Part shown: piece after piece, positions 30,755 through 39,891 of the stretch
Numbering within the stretch: the stretch's first letter is position 1
Layout: each line of letters starts with the position of its first letter
Source of the DNA: Nitrosomonadales bacterium
GTDB taxonomy: Bacteria; Pseudomonadota; Gammaproteobacteria; Burkholderiales; Gallionellaceae
Assembly: GCA_016721605.1 (NCBI GenBank)
Contig: JADKHS010000004.1
Location: 1 to 64,000, forward strand
Length of the DNA stretch: 64,000 nt
Direction: 5' to 3'
Program-made: the position numbers and the translations under genes
Notes under the pieces: generated by a model
What the model was told of the DNA's origin: nothing
Databases searched by the model: none
Seen by the model: the letters and a program-made list of their open reading frames with translations, nothing else

Positions 30755-31681
30755 ATGAAAAACGAGCAAAATTTTGAAGAATTGAACCAGTCTGTGGGTA
30801 TAGAGTGCTGGTCGGCGGAACAAATACAACAAGCACAAATATTGGCGGCGAAGGAAACGGGATTTGAAAAAATAACATTTCGCGATAGATCGGATACCCC
30901 TGAAATGGTGGTGCTGCCAGCGGGAAGTTATGGCATGGGCGAAGCATTTGAAAAACATAAGGTTACTTTTGCCCGTCCCTTTGCAGTGGGGAAATATCTG
31001 GTTACGGTGGAAGAATGGAAGCGTTTCGTCGAGAGGTTGCGGCCTGAAGATGAGGTATTGCCTGGTATTGGAGCGGGGTATTTGGCGGGTACAGGAACAA
31101 TTCGCGGACATAACAAGGTGTTACTCAAAACTCCTACAAAAGCAACTGAACTGCATCACGAAGTTTTAAGTTATGTTAAAGAGACCAACAGTGATTTGCC
31201 GGTAACCAATGTCAATTGGTTTGATGCGCAAGACTATGTGCGTTGGCTATCGACCCAGACAGGCCATACCTACCGTTTACTGACTGAGGCTGAATGGGAA
31301 TACGCGTGTCGTGCAGGGTCAGTGACTGAATACTACTGGGGTGATGAGATAGGCCATAACAATTGTAATTGTCAAGACAGCGAAAGTGAGTGGAGCTGTA
31401 AAAATGCCTCGCCCGTGGGCAGTTTTAAGCCTAACACTTTTGGCCTGTATGACATGCTGGGAAACGCATGGGAGTGGGTAGAGGATCCATGGCATGAAAA
31501 TTACGAAGGGGCTCCGAACGACGGGACGGCTTGGATGTCCGAAGGCAACCGGCAGTGGCGCGTTTTACGTGGCGGTTGCTGGGATACCGATCCGCGGGAC
31601 GCGCGCTCTCCCCTTCGCTTATGGATTGAGCCTTCAATCCGGAACTACGGTATCGGTTTCCGTATCGCTAGAGCGCTGTAG
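30755..31681 (+). CDS. SUMF1/FGE-fold protein, paralogue 1 (no PEGA domain)
   Basis: A 308-residue protein built on the formylglycine-generating-enzyme/C-type-lectin fold. Family hallmarks are EMVVLPAGSYGMG, GKYLVTVEEWKRF, LPVTNVNWFDAQDYVRWLS, YRLLTEAEWEYACRAG, YYWGDEIGHNNCNCQD, FGLYDMLGNAWEWVED and RVLRGGCW. The catalytic Cys pair of genuine FGE is absent from the C-terminal segment, so sulfatase activation is unlikely. Unlike its three downstream paralogues it lacks the N-terminal PEGA-like domain and starts at the linker with SVGIECWSAEQIQQ. I chose ATG 30755 because of the upstream GGAG; a longer frame from 30641 has no similarity to the paralogues. The middle carries an insertion (about residues 100-145) not seen in paralogues 3 and 4. 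Confidence 0.88.
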   Translation: MKNEQNFEELNQSVGIECWSAEQIQQAQILAAKETGFEKITFRDRSDTPEMVVLPAGSYGMGEAFEKHKVTFARPFAVGKYLVTVEEWKRFVERLRPEDEVLPGIGAGYLAGTGTIRGHNKVLLKTPTKATELHHEVLSYVKETNSDLPVTNVNWFDAQDYVRWLSTQTGHTYRLLTEAEWEYACRAGSVTEYYWGDEIGHNNCNCQDSESEWSCKNASPVGSFKPNTFGLYDMLGNAWEWVEDPWHENYEGAPNDGTAWMSEGNRQWRVLRGGCWDTDPRDARSPLRLWIEPSIRNYGIGFRIARAL

Positions 31682-31793
31682 TGAAACGGTGGCTTAATTA
31701 TCAAAATCTAAGTCTGTATTTCTCCCCTACTTTGTAACATTGAGCTACACCAAGTAATCTTGTCTGATAAGACAGTACGTAATCGATATTGAA

Positions 31794-32993
31794 ATGAGAG
31801 ATCTGAAGGGAGATGATTGGGTGATTGATCAGGAAGAGCAAAAACATCAGGGAGCCGAGCACAGCCAAGTAGCCACTCTGCTGTTGGAGACAGACATGGA
31901 CTGTCACCTCACGATCGATGGCGAGGATCAAGGTAGGCTGGAAAGAGATTACCCCCGTAGCTTCCTTTTGCCGTTAGGGTACCCTCTTATTCATGCCGCT
32001 ACGCAAGATGGCCTGATGGGAAAAGAATGGGTGCAACCACTCTATCGGGAAGAAGAGGTCGTGCATTTCATTCATCTGGCGGATGAACACGCCCAGGCAC
32101 GAGCAAAACTTGAAGAAGAAATGCGGGAGCCGCTGGGCATAGAGTGTTTGTCGGTAGAACAAATACAGCAAGAGCAGCTAGAAGCGGCAAAAAAAGCGGG
32201 ACTTGCCCCAGTTTTCCGTGATGGGCCGGATTATCCCGAAATGGTGGTAATACCGGCGGGCAGCTATCGAATGGGCGAGGTATCTGATAAACATAAGGTC
32301 ACCATTACTCGTTCTTTTGCCGTAAGCAAATATCCAGTTACGGTAGAGGAGTGGAGAAGATACGTTGATGCGAAGAGCGTAGTTATCAAAGAACCGATGA
32401 GCGTTTACTTTGGCGCAGCAGGCGATGGCAGTGAAGTAAAGCCTTACGTCGAGCCAGAAGAGCCCCCTCATCGACCCTCTGACAATGGATGGATAGGTGA
32501 CACCCTACCGGTCACGAATGTCAGTTGGTTTGATGCACAGGATTATGCGCGTTGGTTAACTGCCCAGACTGGCCAGAGTTACCGCTTGCTGACTGAAGCG
32601 GAATGGGAATATGTCTGTCGTGCTGGCTCTGTGACAGAGTATTATTGGGGCGATGAAATAGGCGATAACAACTGCAACTGCCAAGATAGCGGGAGCAAAT
32701 GGAGTTGTAAGCGTGCTTCACGGGTAGGCAGTTTCGCGCCTAACGTTTTTGGTGTGCACGACATGTTGGGAAATGTGTGGGAATGGGTGGAAGACCATTG
32801 GCATAATAATTACGAGGGGGCTCCAGCAGACGAGACTGCTTGGACGTATGGCGGTAATCAGCAAGGACGCGTGGTACGCGGTGGCTCTTGGGATTGCAGT
32901 CCGAAACTTGCGCGCTCCGCCAGCCGCGCTCGAGCCGTAACGTCAAGCCGATACGACGATTTTGGGTTCCGTATTGCCAGCACGCTGGATTAA
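31794..32993 (+). CDS. PEGA-like plus SUMF1/FGE-fold protein, paralogue 2
   Basis: Length 399 residues. An N-terminal region (about residues 25-85) with LLLETDMDCHLTIDGEDQG and LPLGYPLIHAATQDG resembles PEGA beta domains. A charged helical linker (AQARAKLEEEMREPLGIECL) leads to the FGE-fold domain (about 140-399) with the same motifs as paralogue 1, including CNCQDSGSKWSC and FGVHDMLGNVWEWVED. An insertion of about 30 residues near residue 195 (VVIKEPMSVYFGAAGDGSE) is unique to this copy. The C-terminal strand-loop region after RVVRGGSW is highly divergent from the other copies. No signal peptide is evident, so a cytoplasmic location is likely. Function unknown. Confidence 0.88.
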   Translation: MRDLKGDDWVIDQEEQKHQGAEHSQVATLLLETDMDCHLTIDGEDQGRLERDYPRSFLLPLGYPLIHAATQDGLMGKEWVQPLYREEEVVHFIHLADEHAQARAKLEEEMREPLGIECLSVEQIQQEQLEAAKKAGLAPVFRDGPDYPEMVVIPAGSYRMGEVSDKHKVTITRSFAVSKYPVTVEEWRRYVDAKSVVIKEPMSVYFGAAGDGSEVKPYVEPEEPPHRPSDNGWIGDTLPVTNVSWFDAQDYARWLTAQTGQSYRLLTEAEWEYVCRAGSVTEYYWGDEIGDNNCNCQDSGSKWSCKRASRVGSFAPNVFGVHDMLGNVWEWVEDHWHNNYEGAPADETAWTYGGNQQGRVVRGGSWDCSPKLARSASRARAVTSSRYDDFGFRIASTLD

Positions 32994-33182
32994 CCGGCCG
33001 ATTAACTAATTCCGCCCTGTTTTTGACCCTTTCGATATTCAGTCTCACTTGAGTGACGAACAATACTGGAGCAATCTCAATTTAATCTTAGTGCGATAAC
33101 TGATCTTCGCTTTTGTATCGTCTCAGAAGATTACACTGCCAGCAAAGGCTGACTCGGTTGTCGTCATCAAAGTTAGCGGTAT

Positions 33183-34289
33183 GTGGCAAAAGGTGATTGG
33201 GTGACTAATATGGAAGAACAAAAAACGCAGGAAACTGAGCGCAATCGTGAAGCTATCTTGCTACTCAAGACCGACATGAACTGCCGCCTCATGGTAAATA
33301 GCGATAACCATGGTGCACTGCAAAAAAATACTCCACTCAGTATTACGCTACCCTTGGGTAGTCATCTTATCAATGTCATCACGCAAGATGGTCTGCTGGA
33401 AAAAGAATGGACGCAGGATTTAAATAACGAAGAACAGGTTGTCTACTTGATTCAACTGGCGGAAGAATATGCCCAGCTACAAGCAAAACGTGAAGAAGAA
33501 GTGGGCAAGCCACTGGGCATAGAATGTTGGTCGGCGGATCAGATACAACAAGAGCAAATGGCGGCGGCAACCGAAGTTGGACTTACCAAAGTTTTCCGTG
33601 ATGGACCGGATGCTCCCGAGATGGTGGTGATACCGGCAGGTAGCTATCGCAGGGGGGAGGCATTTAACAAATACAAAGTTACCATTACTCGCCCTTTTGC
33701 AATAGGTAAATATCCGGTTACGGTAGCGGAATGGAAGTGTTATGTCGAAAAAGGGGAGATATCCTATTCCCCTTCGGATAACGATTGGGAAGGTGATAAC
33801 TTGCCAGTAACCAATGTTAGTTGGTTTGACGCGCAAAACTACGTGCGCTGGCTATCAACCCAGACGGGTAAGACCTATCGCTTATTATCCGAAGCGGAAT
33901 GGGAATACGCTTGCCGTGCTGGGTCGGTAACGGAATATTACTGGGGTGATGAGATAGGGCATAATAATTGCAACTGCCAAGACAGCGGAAGCGAATGGAG
34001 TCGTAAACGTGCCTCGCCCGTGGGTAGCTTTTCGCCCAATATTTTTGGACTGCATGACATGCTAGGAAACGTATGGGAATGGTTGGAGGACATATGGCAT
34101 GATAATTACGAAGGAGCTCCGTCCGATGGAAGACCTTGGTCATCTGAAGGTAATCAACTGGGTCGCGTAATGCGCGGCGGTTCTTGGAGTAGCTTTCCAA
34201 GGTACGCGCGCAGTGCCCATCGTCATGGGAGTGTGCCGACAATAAGGAATTTTAATTTCGGCCTTCGCCTCGCCAGGACGCTGCCGTAA
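33183..34289 (+). CDS. PEGA-like plus SUMF1/FGE-fold protein, paralogue 3
   Basis: Length 368 residues from a GTG at 33183; an ATG at 33210 (MEEQKTQETER) is also possible. The layout matches paralogue 2: a PEGA-like region with LLLKTDMNCRLMVNSDNHG, a helical linker with QLQAKREEEVGKPLGIECW and an FGE-fold domain with MVVIPAGSYRRGE, WFDAQNYVRWLSTQTGKTYR and FGLHDMLGNVWEWLED. The cysteine-containing loop reads CNCQDSGSEWSRKRAS, so the third Cys is replaced by Arg in this copy. The C-terminal loop after RVMRGGSW again differs strongly from the others. Spacing to the neighbours (about 120-190 bp) suggests separate promoters or a loose operon. Confidence 0.88.
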   Translation: MAKGDWVTNMEEQKTQETERNREAILLLKTDMNCRLMVNSDNHGALQKNTPLSITLPLGSHLINVITQDGLLEKEWTQDLNNEEQVVYLIQLAEEYAQLQAKREEEVGKPLGIECWSADQIQQEQMAAATEVGLTKVFRDGPDAPEMVVIPAGSYRRGEAFNKYKVTITRPFAIGKYPVTVAEWKCYVEKGEISYSPSDNDWEGDNLPVTNVSWFDAQNYVRWLSTQTGKTYRLLSEAEWEYACRAGSVTEYYWGDEIGHNNCNCQDSGSEWSRKRASPVGSFSPNIFGLHDMLGNVWEWLEDIWHDNYEGAPSDGRPWSSEGNQLGRVMRGGSWSSFPRYARSAHRHGSVPTIRNFNFGLRLARTLP

Positions 34290-34410
34290 ACGGTAGTCAA
34301 TTCATTGAGTATATTTTCAAAAGTATCTAAATTTGCAAACATCTCGCAGCAGGTTTTTGTAAGTTAGCGTTCTGAACCCTTACCATTTTCTCTTCAATTC
34401 TTTAACACGG

Positions 34411-35553
34411 ATGGCATTAATGAGTAATGAACAACACGAAGACCATCTCAAAAATTCAGATTCCGGCGGCGAGCCTTCTGCTAAAACTGCCGCTGCTTTG
34501 CTGCTTGAATCTGATATGGATTGCTATCTCACGATAAATGGCGACGATCAGGGTCAACTAGATAAAAACACACCCCGACGTTTTTCTTTGTCTACGGGCA
34601 GCCACCTTATTAATGCCATCACGCAAGATGGCCTAGTGGAAAAAGAATGGGTGCAGGCATCTAATGATAAAGAGGTTGCCCATCTCATCTATCTGGCGGA
34701 AGAACATGCACAGGCTCAGGCAAAGCTTAGGGAACAGAAAGAAGAGCTAAGTGGGCCGTTAGGCGTAGAGTGCTGCTCGGTAGAACAAATCCAATTGGAG
34801 CAAATGACGGCGGCAACCGAAATCGGGCTTGCCAAAATTTTCCGCGATGGGCCAGATACTCCCGAGATGGTAGTAATACCGGCCGGCAGTTATCGTATGG
34901 GCGAAATATCTAAAAAACATAAAGTTACGATTACCCGTCCTTTTGCGGTGGGGAAATACCCAGTCACAGTGGCGGAATGGAAGCGTTTCGCCGTGTCCGG
35001 CGAAACCACCTATTCCCCTGCAGATAACGGTTGGGCAGGTGACAATCTGCCAGTGACTAATGTTAATTTTATTCATGCACAAGCCTATGTGCGCTGGCTA
35101 TCAACCCATACGGGTAAGACCTACCGCTTGTTGACAGAGGCGGAATGGGAATATGCGTGCCGTGCCGGATCGGTGACGGAGTATTACTGGGGCGATGAGC
35201 TTGGGAAAAATAACTGCAACTGCCAAGACAGCAAAAGCGAATGGAGTTGCAAGCGTGCCTCGCCAGTAGGAAGTTTTGCGCCTAACGCATTTGGGTTGCA
35301 TGACATGCTGGGAAATGTCTGGGAATGGGTGGAGGATACCTGGCATGATACCTACAGGGGGGCTCCGGCAGACGGCAAGGCTTGGTCGTCTGGCGGCGCA
35401 ACAAGCACGCTAAGCAACCAAGAATGGCGAGTGCTGCGCGGCGGTTCATGGATCATTGATCCGAGGGACGCGCGCTCCGCCGTGCGCTTCATGAGCGACC
35501 AGTCGAGCCGTAACGCTTACACAGGCTTTCGTGTTGCCAGAACATTGCCGTGA
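34411..35553 (+). CDS. PEGA-like plus SUMF1/FGE-fold protein, paralogue 4
   Basis: Length 380 residues, starting at ATG 34411 (or 34420). The PEGA-like part is clearest here: LLLESDMDCYLTINGDDQGQ, then RRFSLSTGSHLINAITQDG. The linker AQAKLREQKEELSGPLGVEC is helical. The FGE-fold domain has MVVIPAGSYRMGE, FAVGKYPVTVAEWKRF, LPVTNVNFIHAQAYVRWLS, YRLLTEAEWEYACRAG and FGLHDMLGNVWEWVED. A short insertion (SSGGATSTLSNQ) precedes RVLRGGSW. It is the last of four tandem copies. An inverted repeat 47 bp after the stop may end transcription. Confidence 0.88.
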   Translation: MALMSNEQHEDHLKNSDSGGEPSAKTAAALLLESDMDCYLTINGDDQGQLDKNTPRRFSLSTGSHLINAITQDGLVEKEWVQASNDKEVAHLIYLAEEHAQAQAKLREQKEELSGPLGVECCSVEQIQLEQMTAATEIGLAKIFRDGPDTPEMVVIPAGSYRMGEISKKHKVTITRPFAVGKYPVTVAEWKRFAVSGETTYSPADNGWAGDNLPVTNVNFIHAQAYVRWLSTHTGKTYRLLTEAEWEYACRAGSVTEYYWGDELGKNNCNCQDSKSEWSCKRASPVGSFAPNAFGLHDMLGNVWEWVEDTWHDTYRGAPADGKAWSSGGATSTLSNQEWRVLRGGSWIIDPRDARSAVRFMSDQSSRNAYTGFRVARTLP

Positions 35554-35600
35554 AGTTGTAGCTTATTTTACAAATCAAGTGCTGATTCAGCTTGAGAAGC

Positions 35601-35626
35601 AATAACGCCGCATTGGGCGGCGTTAT
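35601..35626 (+). terminator. Hairpin after the SUMF1-like cluster
   Basis: ATAACGCCGC and GCGGCGTTAT form a ten-base stem around a short loop. The T tract expected of a strong intrinsic terminator is missing, so this may be a weak or Rho-assisted terminator for the cluster. Confidence 0.5.
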
Positions 35627-35809
35627 CTATCGATATCTGGGTTACCGACTGAACCGGTTTGTACCGGTGAGTTACTCACTTCAGATTGTATTTATTGCAG
35701 TCTCGATAAGCGTCCCCCAAATGGTTTACGTTCTGATCCTTACCCAGCCCTAACTTTTACTTTATATGCCCAACTGTATTCAAATACAAGTCGTTTTTAA
35801 AGCTGAGCA

Positions 35810-35992
35810 TTAAAATTCAACCATATCAAAATCTTCCTTACGCGCCCCGCATTCCGGGCAAGTCCAGTTTATAGGCACATCTTCCCAGCGCGTGCCGGGC
35901 AAGATGCCATCTTCAGGGGAACCAGTAGCTTCATCGTAGAGCCATCCACAAATTAGGCACATGTAGGTTTTATATTCAGGGTTTGGGGTCAT
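35810..35992 (-). CDS. Rubredoxin
   Basis: A 60-residue electron carrier with a single iron held by four cysteines in the pairs CLICGW and CPECGA. The segments YDEATGSPEDGI and PGTRWEDVPINWTCP are standard for the family. It is divergent from thiD with a short gap, as in many betaproteobacteria. The partner is unknown; rubredoxins often serve alkane hydroxylation, oxygen defence or diverse reductases. Confidence 0.95.
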   Translation of the reverse strand: MTPNPEYKTYMCLICGWLYDEATGSPEDGILPGTRWEDVPINWTCPECGARKEDFDMVEF

Positions 35993-36053
35993 GGCGAGTA
36001 ATTTCAGTTAAAATTGCGTCTTTCTTTTGTATTTTACAATGACACTTACTGCC

Positions 36054-36890
36054 ATGTCTGATATCCCACCTATTGTTCTTGCTTTTGGTGCCACTGATCC
36101 CAGCGGGGGGGCAGGTTTACAGGCCGATATTCTGACTATTGCCAGTATGGGCTGTCACCCCTTGTCCGTGGTGACGGCAGTTACGGTACAGGATACTAGC
36201 GGAGTGGATGATATCTTGCCAATTGATGCTGAGTGGGTCTCTGATCAAGCACGCGCAGTGCTGGAAGATATGCCTGTGGCGGCGTTCAAAATCGGCCTGC
36301 TGGGCAGCGTAGAGAATATCGCGGCAATTGCTGAAGTGATCTCAGATTATCCCGATATTCCATTGGTATTTGACCCGGTGCTGGCATCCGGCCGTGGCGA
36401 TGAACTGGCCGATGAGGATATGTTGGACGCACTGCGTGAACTGTTATTGCCGCAAACCACTATCTTGACACCGAATAGCATAGAGGCACGCCGTCTCATT
36501 CAAGATGAAGATAATGACGAAGATAACCCCGATCTGACTGAGTGCGCTAAGCGTATTGTACAGCTCGGTTGTGAATATGTACTGGTGACGGGCACACACG
36601 AGCATACGCCCAAGGTAATTAACACTCTTTACGGAGAAAACGGCGTAGTACGTAGCGATAGCTGGACGCGCCTACCAGGCATTTATCATGGCTCCGGCTG
36701 CACATTGGCGTCGGCTATTGCCTCTTTGTTGGCCAATGGCTTACCGGTGAATGAAGCGGTGAAAGAGGCCCAGGAGTTCACTTGGAAGGCATTGCAATAT
36801 GCTTTCCGGCCTGGCATGGGGCAACACATTCCAGATCGGTTATTTTGGGCTCGTGATGACGAAGAGGATGAATCCAACGTACGCCATTAA
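36054..36890 (+). CDS. thiD: Hydroxymethylpyrimidine/phosphomethylpyrimidine kinase
   Basis: ThiD phosphorylates HMP and HMP-P in thiamine synthesis. The substrate-binding N-terminus VLAFGATDPSGGAGLQADI, the FKIGLLGS strand, VFDPVLASGRG, LTPNSIEARRL and the anion-hole/catalytic GIYHGSGCTLASAIAS are all visible. ATG 36054 (MSDIPPIV) is preferred to 36027. The acidic, low-complexity C-terminus (RDDEEDESNVRH) is outside the conserved fold. It overlaps the start of thiE, so both are translated together. Confidence 0.94.
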   Translation: MSDIPPIVLAFGATDPSGGAGLQADILTIASMGCHPLSVVTAVTVQDTSGVDDILPIDAEWVSDQARAVLEDMPVAAFKIGLLGSVENIAAIAEVISDYPDIPLVFDPVLASGRGDELADEDMLDALRELLLPQTTILTPNSIEARRLIQDEDNDEDNPDLTECAKRIVQLGCEYVLVTGTHEHTPKVINTLYGENGVVRSDSWTRLPGIYHGSGCTLASAIASLLANGLPVNEAVKEAQEFTWKALQYAFRPGMGQHIPDRLFWARDDEEDESNVRH

Positions 36891-37539
36891 AGGCGTTTAC
36901 GCCATTACGCCAGACTGTGCTAATACCACAGATTTGCTGCATCGCGTTCGACTGGCACTGGCAGGCAAGATACGGATTTTGCAGTATCGCAATAAATCAG
37001 CAAATAGTGTACAGCGGTTGGAACAAGCTCACGCCTTACGCAAACTGACGCGCGAGTTTGCCATACCGTTTATTGTAAATGACGATGTGCAACTGGCGGC
37101 ACAAGTGGATGCAGATGGGGTGCATTTAGGCGTAGCGGATGATAGCGTTGATACGGCACGTGCCGCACTGGGAATACATAAAATCATCGGCGTTTCTTGC
37201 TATAACCGTCTGCCACTGGCTCAAAATGCAGTTCATGCAGGTGCCGATTATGTGGCATTCGGAGCATTTTTTCCCTCAACCATAAAGCCCAACGCTGAAG
37301 TGGCTGATATTGAATTGTTGCGGCAGGCGCGTGCCGAACTTACCGTGCCATTGGTAGCAATAGGGGGCATCACCCTACACAATGCCGCATCGTTGGTACA
37401 TGCCGGTGCAGATGCGCTAGCGGTGATTTCGACTATATTTGATGCGGAAGACATAATGGCGACAGCAAAAAAAATGGCCACGTTGTTTAATTCAAATCGA
37501 TTGCCTACTGGAAGGCTCGCTAGCCAGGGCTATTCTTAG
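36868..37539 (+). CDS. thiE: Thiamine-phosphate synthase
   Basis: ThiE joins HMP-PP and thiazole phosphate into thiamine phosphate. TIM-barrel motifs are KGVYAITPD, ILQYRNKSA (binding the pyrophosphate), IPFIVNDDVQLAAQVDADGVHLG, ADYVAFGAFFPS, VPLVAIGGIT and ADALAVISTIFDA. ATG 36868 gives the usual N-terminus; ATG 36856 would add four residues. It overlaps the 3' end of thiD. Confidence 0.93.
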   Translation: MNPTYAIKGVYAITPDCANTTDLLHRVRLALAGKIRILQYRNKSANSVQRLEQAHALRKLTREFAIPFIVNDDVQLAAQVDADGVHLGVADDSVDTARAALGIHKIIGVSCYNRLPLAQNAVHAGADYVAFGAFFPSTIKPNAEVADIELLRQARAELTVPLVAIGGITLHNAASLVHAGADALAVISTIFDAEDIMATAKKMATLFNSNRLPTGRLASQGYS

Positions 37540-37618
37540 CGCTGATTTTTCCTAGCGCTGTGGCAATAACAGGGTTGGCATAGTCTGCGCTCTGCCGCTT
37601 CATCCAGGCTGCACCTGC

Positions 37619-38800
37619 TTATTTACCCGGTTGTACTAACGCCATTGCTTTCTGAAAATATTTAAATGCCTCATCCGGTTGCTGCAATTTTTCAGACAAA
37701 TGACCGAGCGTAGTATACGCAGCGCTGCTGGGTACAATGCTGTTGCTGGCATCCAGATAATTTTGGGCTTTACTCCACAACCCTTGATGCAAACACAGCT
37801 TCCCCAACACCAGCAATAATCCGGCGTCGTCAGGATGCTGCTTGAGCCAGCGCTCTGCCTGTTCAATATGGCTTCCTGCTTCGCCCGTCAGGCATTCCCC
37901 ATACAGCATTACCAAATCGCTATCCCATGCCGCGTTCAGTCTGTCAGTGATAATCTGCCTTGCGTTACGGCAATCCCCTTGATGGATGAAAGCACGCGCA
38001 GCCGCCGCTACAACTTTAGGACGCTTTTTGAACTCGCCAGGGGTGCTTTTCCAAACGGCCAGCAACGCGGGGGCATCCAGCGTGTGTGCGCGGATTTTTT
38101 CCAGCCAAGCTTGCTGGCGTATCTGCGCGGCAGCAGCGGCATCCATTGCACTGCGCTTTTCCAATTGATCTACAACATCCAGTATCGCATCCCAATTTCG
38201 CGCCTGTTGCTGTGCCCTAAGCTCAAGATGAAGCGCGCCAACATGTCCTTTTACCCCACTCTCGCGTAACTCTTTCAGCGATTGAAGCGCGGCTTGAGGC
38301 TGATGTTGATCGAGATTAAATTTTGCTTGCGCCATCAAGCGCATGGTGGATACACCTGCCGATTTATTATCGGCTGTAGCCAGGTAAGCATCTCGCCTCT
38401 CGAATTCACGTAGCTCATGCGCTGCACGTGCCGCAATAACAGGGTTGAGGCTGGAACTTTCGCCTAATTCCATCGCGTCTACCGCAGCTTTTTCCGCTAC
38501 CGCATAGCGTCCTTCGAAGAAAGCGACAAGCGCTTCCATCATGGCTGAGCGCCCTTTGCTGTGAGCACGTTCCATGCGGAACTGGCGCACATAAGCGGGG
38601 AGGCGGATGGCGGACAATGCCAAGCGCACGGCGAAATATCCCAGCACGAACAGGGTTAGCAGCATCAGCAAAAACAGGGTGAGTGAGATCTCAATACGGT
38701 AGGGTGGATACATTAGCAGTAAGTAGCCAGGATTGTGGGCTGCCAACTTTAACGCCACGGCTAGCGAGAATAATCCCAGTAGCCACATCAGGAACTTCAT
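37619..38800 (-). CDS. hemY: HemY, membrane TPR protein of the hem operon
   Basis: HemY proteins of this type are inner-membrane proteins with two N-terminal transmembrane helices (here about residues 3-22 and 40-63) and a large TPR region, seen in ARAAHELREFERRDAYLATA, LVLGKLCLHQGLWSKAQNYL and TTLGHLSEKLQQPDEAFKYF. They are coded with porphyrin genes but their role is not settled; this is not protoporphyrinogen oxidase, which has the same symbol in other bacteria. Length 393 residues. Its start overlaps the hemX stop by four bases. Confidence 0.92.
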   Translation of the reverse strand: MKFLMWLLGLFSLAVALKLAAHNPGYLLLMYPPYRIEISLTLFLLMLLTLFVLGYFAVRLALSAIRLPAYVRQFRMERAHSKGRSAMMEALVAFFEGRYAVAEKAAVDAMELGESSSLNPVIAARAAHELREFERRDAYLATADNKSAGVSTMRLMAQAKFNLDQHQPQAALQSLKELRESGVKGHVGALHLELRAQQQARNWDAILDVVDQLEKRSAMDAAAAAQIRQQAWLEKIRAHTLDAPALLAVWKSTPGEFKKRPKVVAAAARAFIHQGDCRNARQIITDRLNAAWDSDLVMLYGECLTGEAGSHIEQAERWLKQHPDDAGLLLVLGKLCLHQGLWSKAQNYLDASNSIVPSSAAYTTLGHLSEKLQQPDEAFKYFQKAMALVQPGK

Positions 38801-39891
38801 CGTGCCCCCTTGCCGAGCGAAGAACGATAGTTGCGGGCGGCTTCCAGGCTTGCACTAACATCTGGCAATTCAATGTTTATGCTGGCCTCCCGCAGCTTTT
38901 GCAAGTTAGTTATAGCTAGCGCACCACTGGTGGATTTGACATCAAAATAACGTACTATCCATTCTTGCACTGATTGCAGATCATGTTTAAAGCTCTTTTC
39001 ATCGCGCGACAACAAGCCAAGACGTGCTGACAACAAGCGCAACTTCAAATTTTCACGTAAAAAGAAAGTTTGTGTAGGCGGCAGTAGCGGCAACTCTTGC
39101 TTTTGTATATTTTCGATGCGCACCAAACGTTTCATGTCTTCCCAAATTTCGCGCATTAATCTTCGCCATGCGCTTTCATCAAGTACTGCTGGGGTTATAA
39201 CGACATTTTTATTCTGCGGCACATGAGCAACGTCCTGTACCAGCGGCAAGGTGTCCACTTCAGCGATGATATTATCGAGGCGGAACTTAATACCCTGTAC
39301 ATCCACATCTGGCAATGTACGCAACTTATCGATGTCGCGATTGATGGCCTTACGCAGTCCATTTAAGGCGGCTCGATCCATACGCTTAAGACGATCATCG
39401 GCCTGTTGCATGGCGATTAACGCCGCCTTTACATTGGCCGAAAGTTGTAATTGCTGTCCCGCGATCAGCAGCAACTGCTCCACTTCAGCCAGCACCGTCT
39501 CATCGCGGCTGCCGGACATATCTTGATAGAGCGACTCCAGCGCAGCCCGCTGATTTTGTGCTTCGGCAGAATGGGCTTCCAGCACATTCACTTTGACAGA
39601 CAGTTCGCGCATGGATTCTTGCACTTGCATTACCAATACTTGGCTGGCCTTGTTGTTGCCGTCCATTTCGGTCAAGCGGCGCGCCAATTCCTGCTGCATA
39701 TTATTAATCTGAAGGTGGGTGTCAAACCACTGCCATAGAAACACTACCAGCACTACAGCCAGTACTATTTGCACAACGCTCATGCGTGAAATAATATTTT
39801 CCACACGATTATGCGCTGAAGCAGTAGGCGCTATTAGCGTCTCGGACATACCAGAATTGATTGGTTCGGCGGGGGGCGCTTGCTTGGTCAT
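38797..39891 (-). CDS. hemX: HemX-like protein (uroporphyrinogen-III C-methyltransferase-like, membrane)
   Basis: A single-pass inner-membrane protein. After a cytoplasmic tail there is one helix (MSVVQIVLAVVLVVFLWQW), then a coiled coil (LARRLTEMDGNNKASQVLVM and following) and a helical periplasmic domain containing VEQLLLIAGQQLQLSANVKA and DRAALNGLRKAINRDIDKLR. The family is often labelled as a methyltransferase but shows no SAM-binding motif here, so I do not assign that activity. ATG 39891 (MTKQAPPAE) overlaps the hemD stop. Length 364 residues. Confidence 0.92.
   Translation of the reverse strand: MTKQAPPAEPINSGMSETLIAPTASAHNRVENIISRMSVVQIVLAVVLVVFLWQWFDTHLQINNMQQELARRLTEMDGNNKASQVLVMQVQESMRELSVKVNVLEAHSAEAQNQRAALESLYQDMSGSRDETVLAEVEQLLLIAGQQLQLSANVKAALIAMQQADDRLKRMDRAALNGLRKAINRDIDKLRTLPDVDVQGIKFRLDNIIAEVDTLPLVQDVAHVPQNKNVVITPAVLDESAWRRLMREIWEDMKRLVRIENIQKQELPLLPPTQTFFLRENLKLRLLSARLGLLSRDEKSFKHDLQSVQEWIVRYFDVKSTSGALAITNLQKLREASINIELPDVSASLEAARNYRSSLGKGAR

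Noticed and set aside
30755..35553. Formylglycine-generating enzymes that activate sulfatases
   Set aside because: The catalytic Cys residues of FGE are missing from the C-terminal segment and no sulfatase gene is near.
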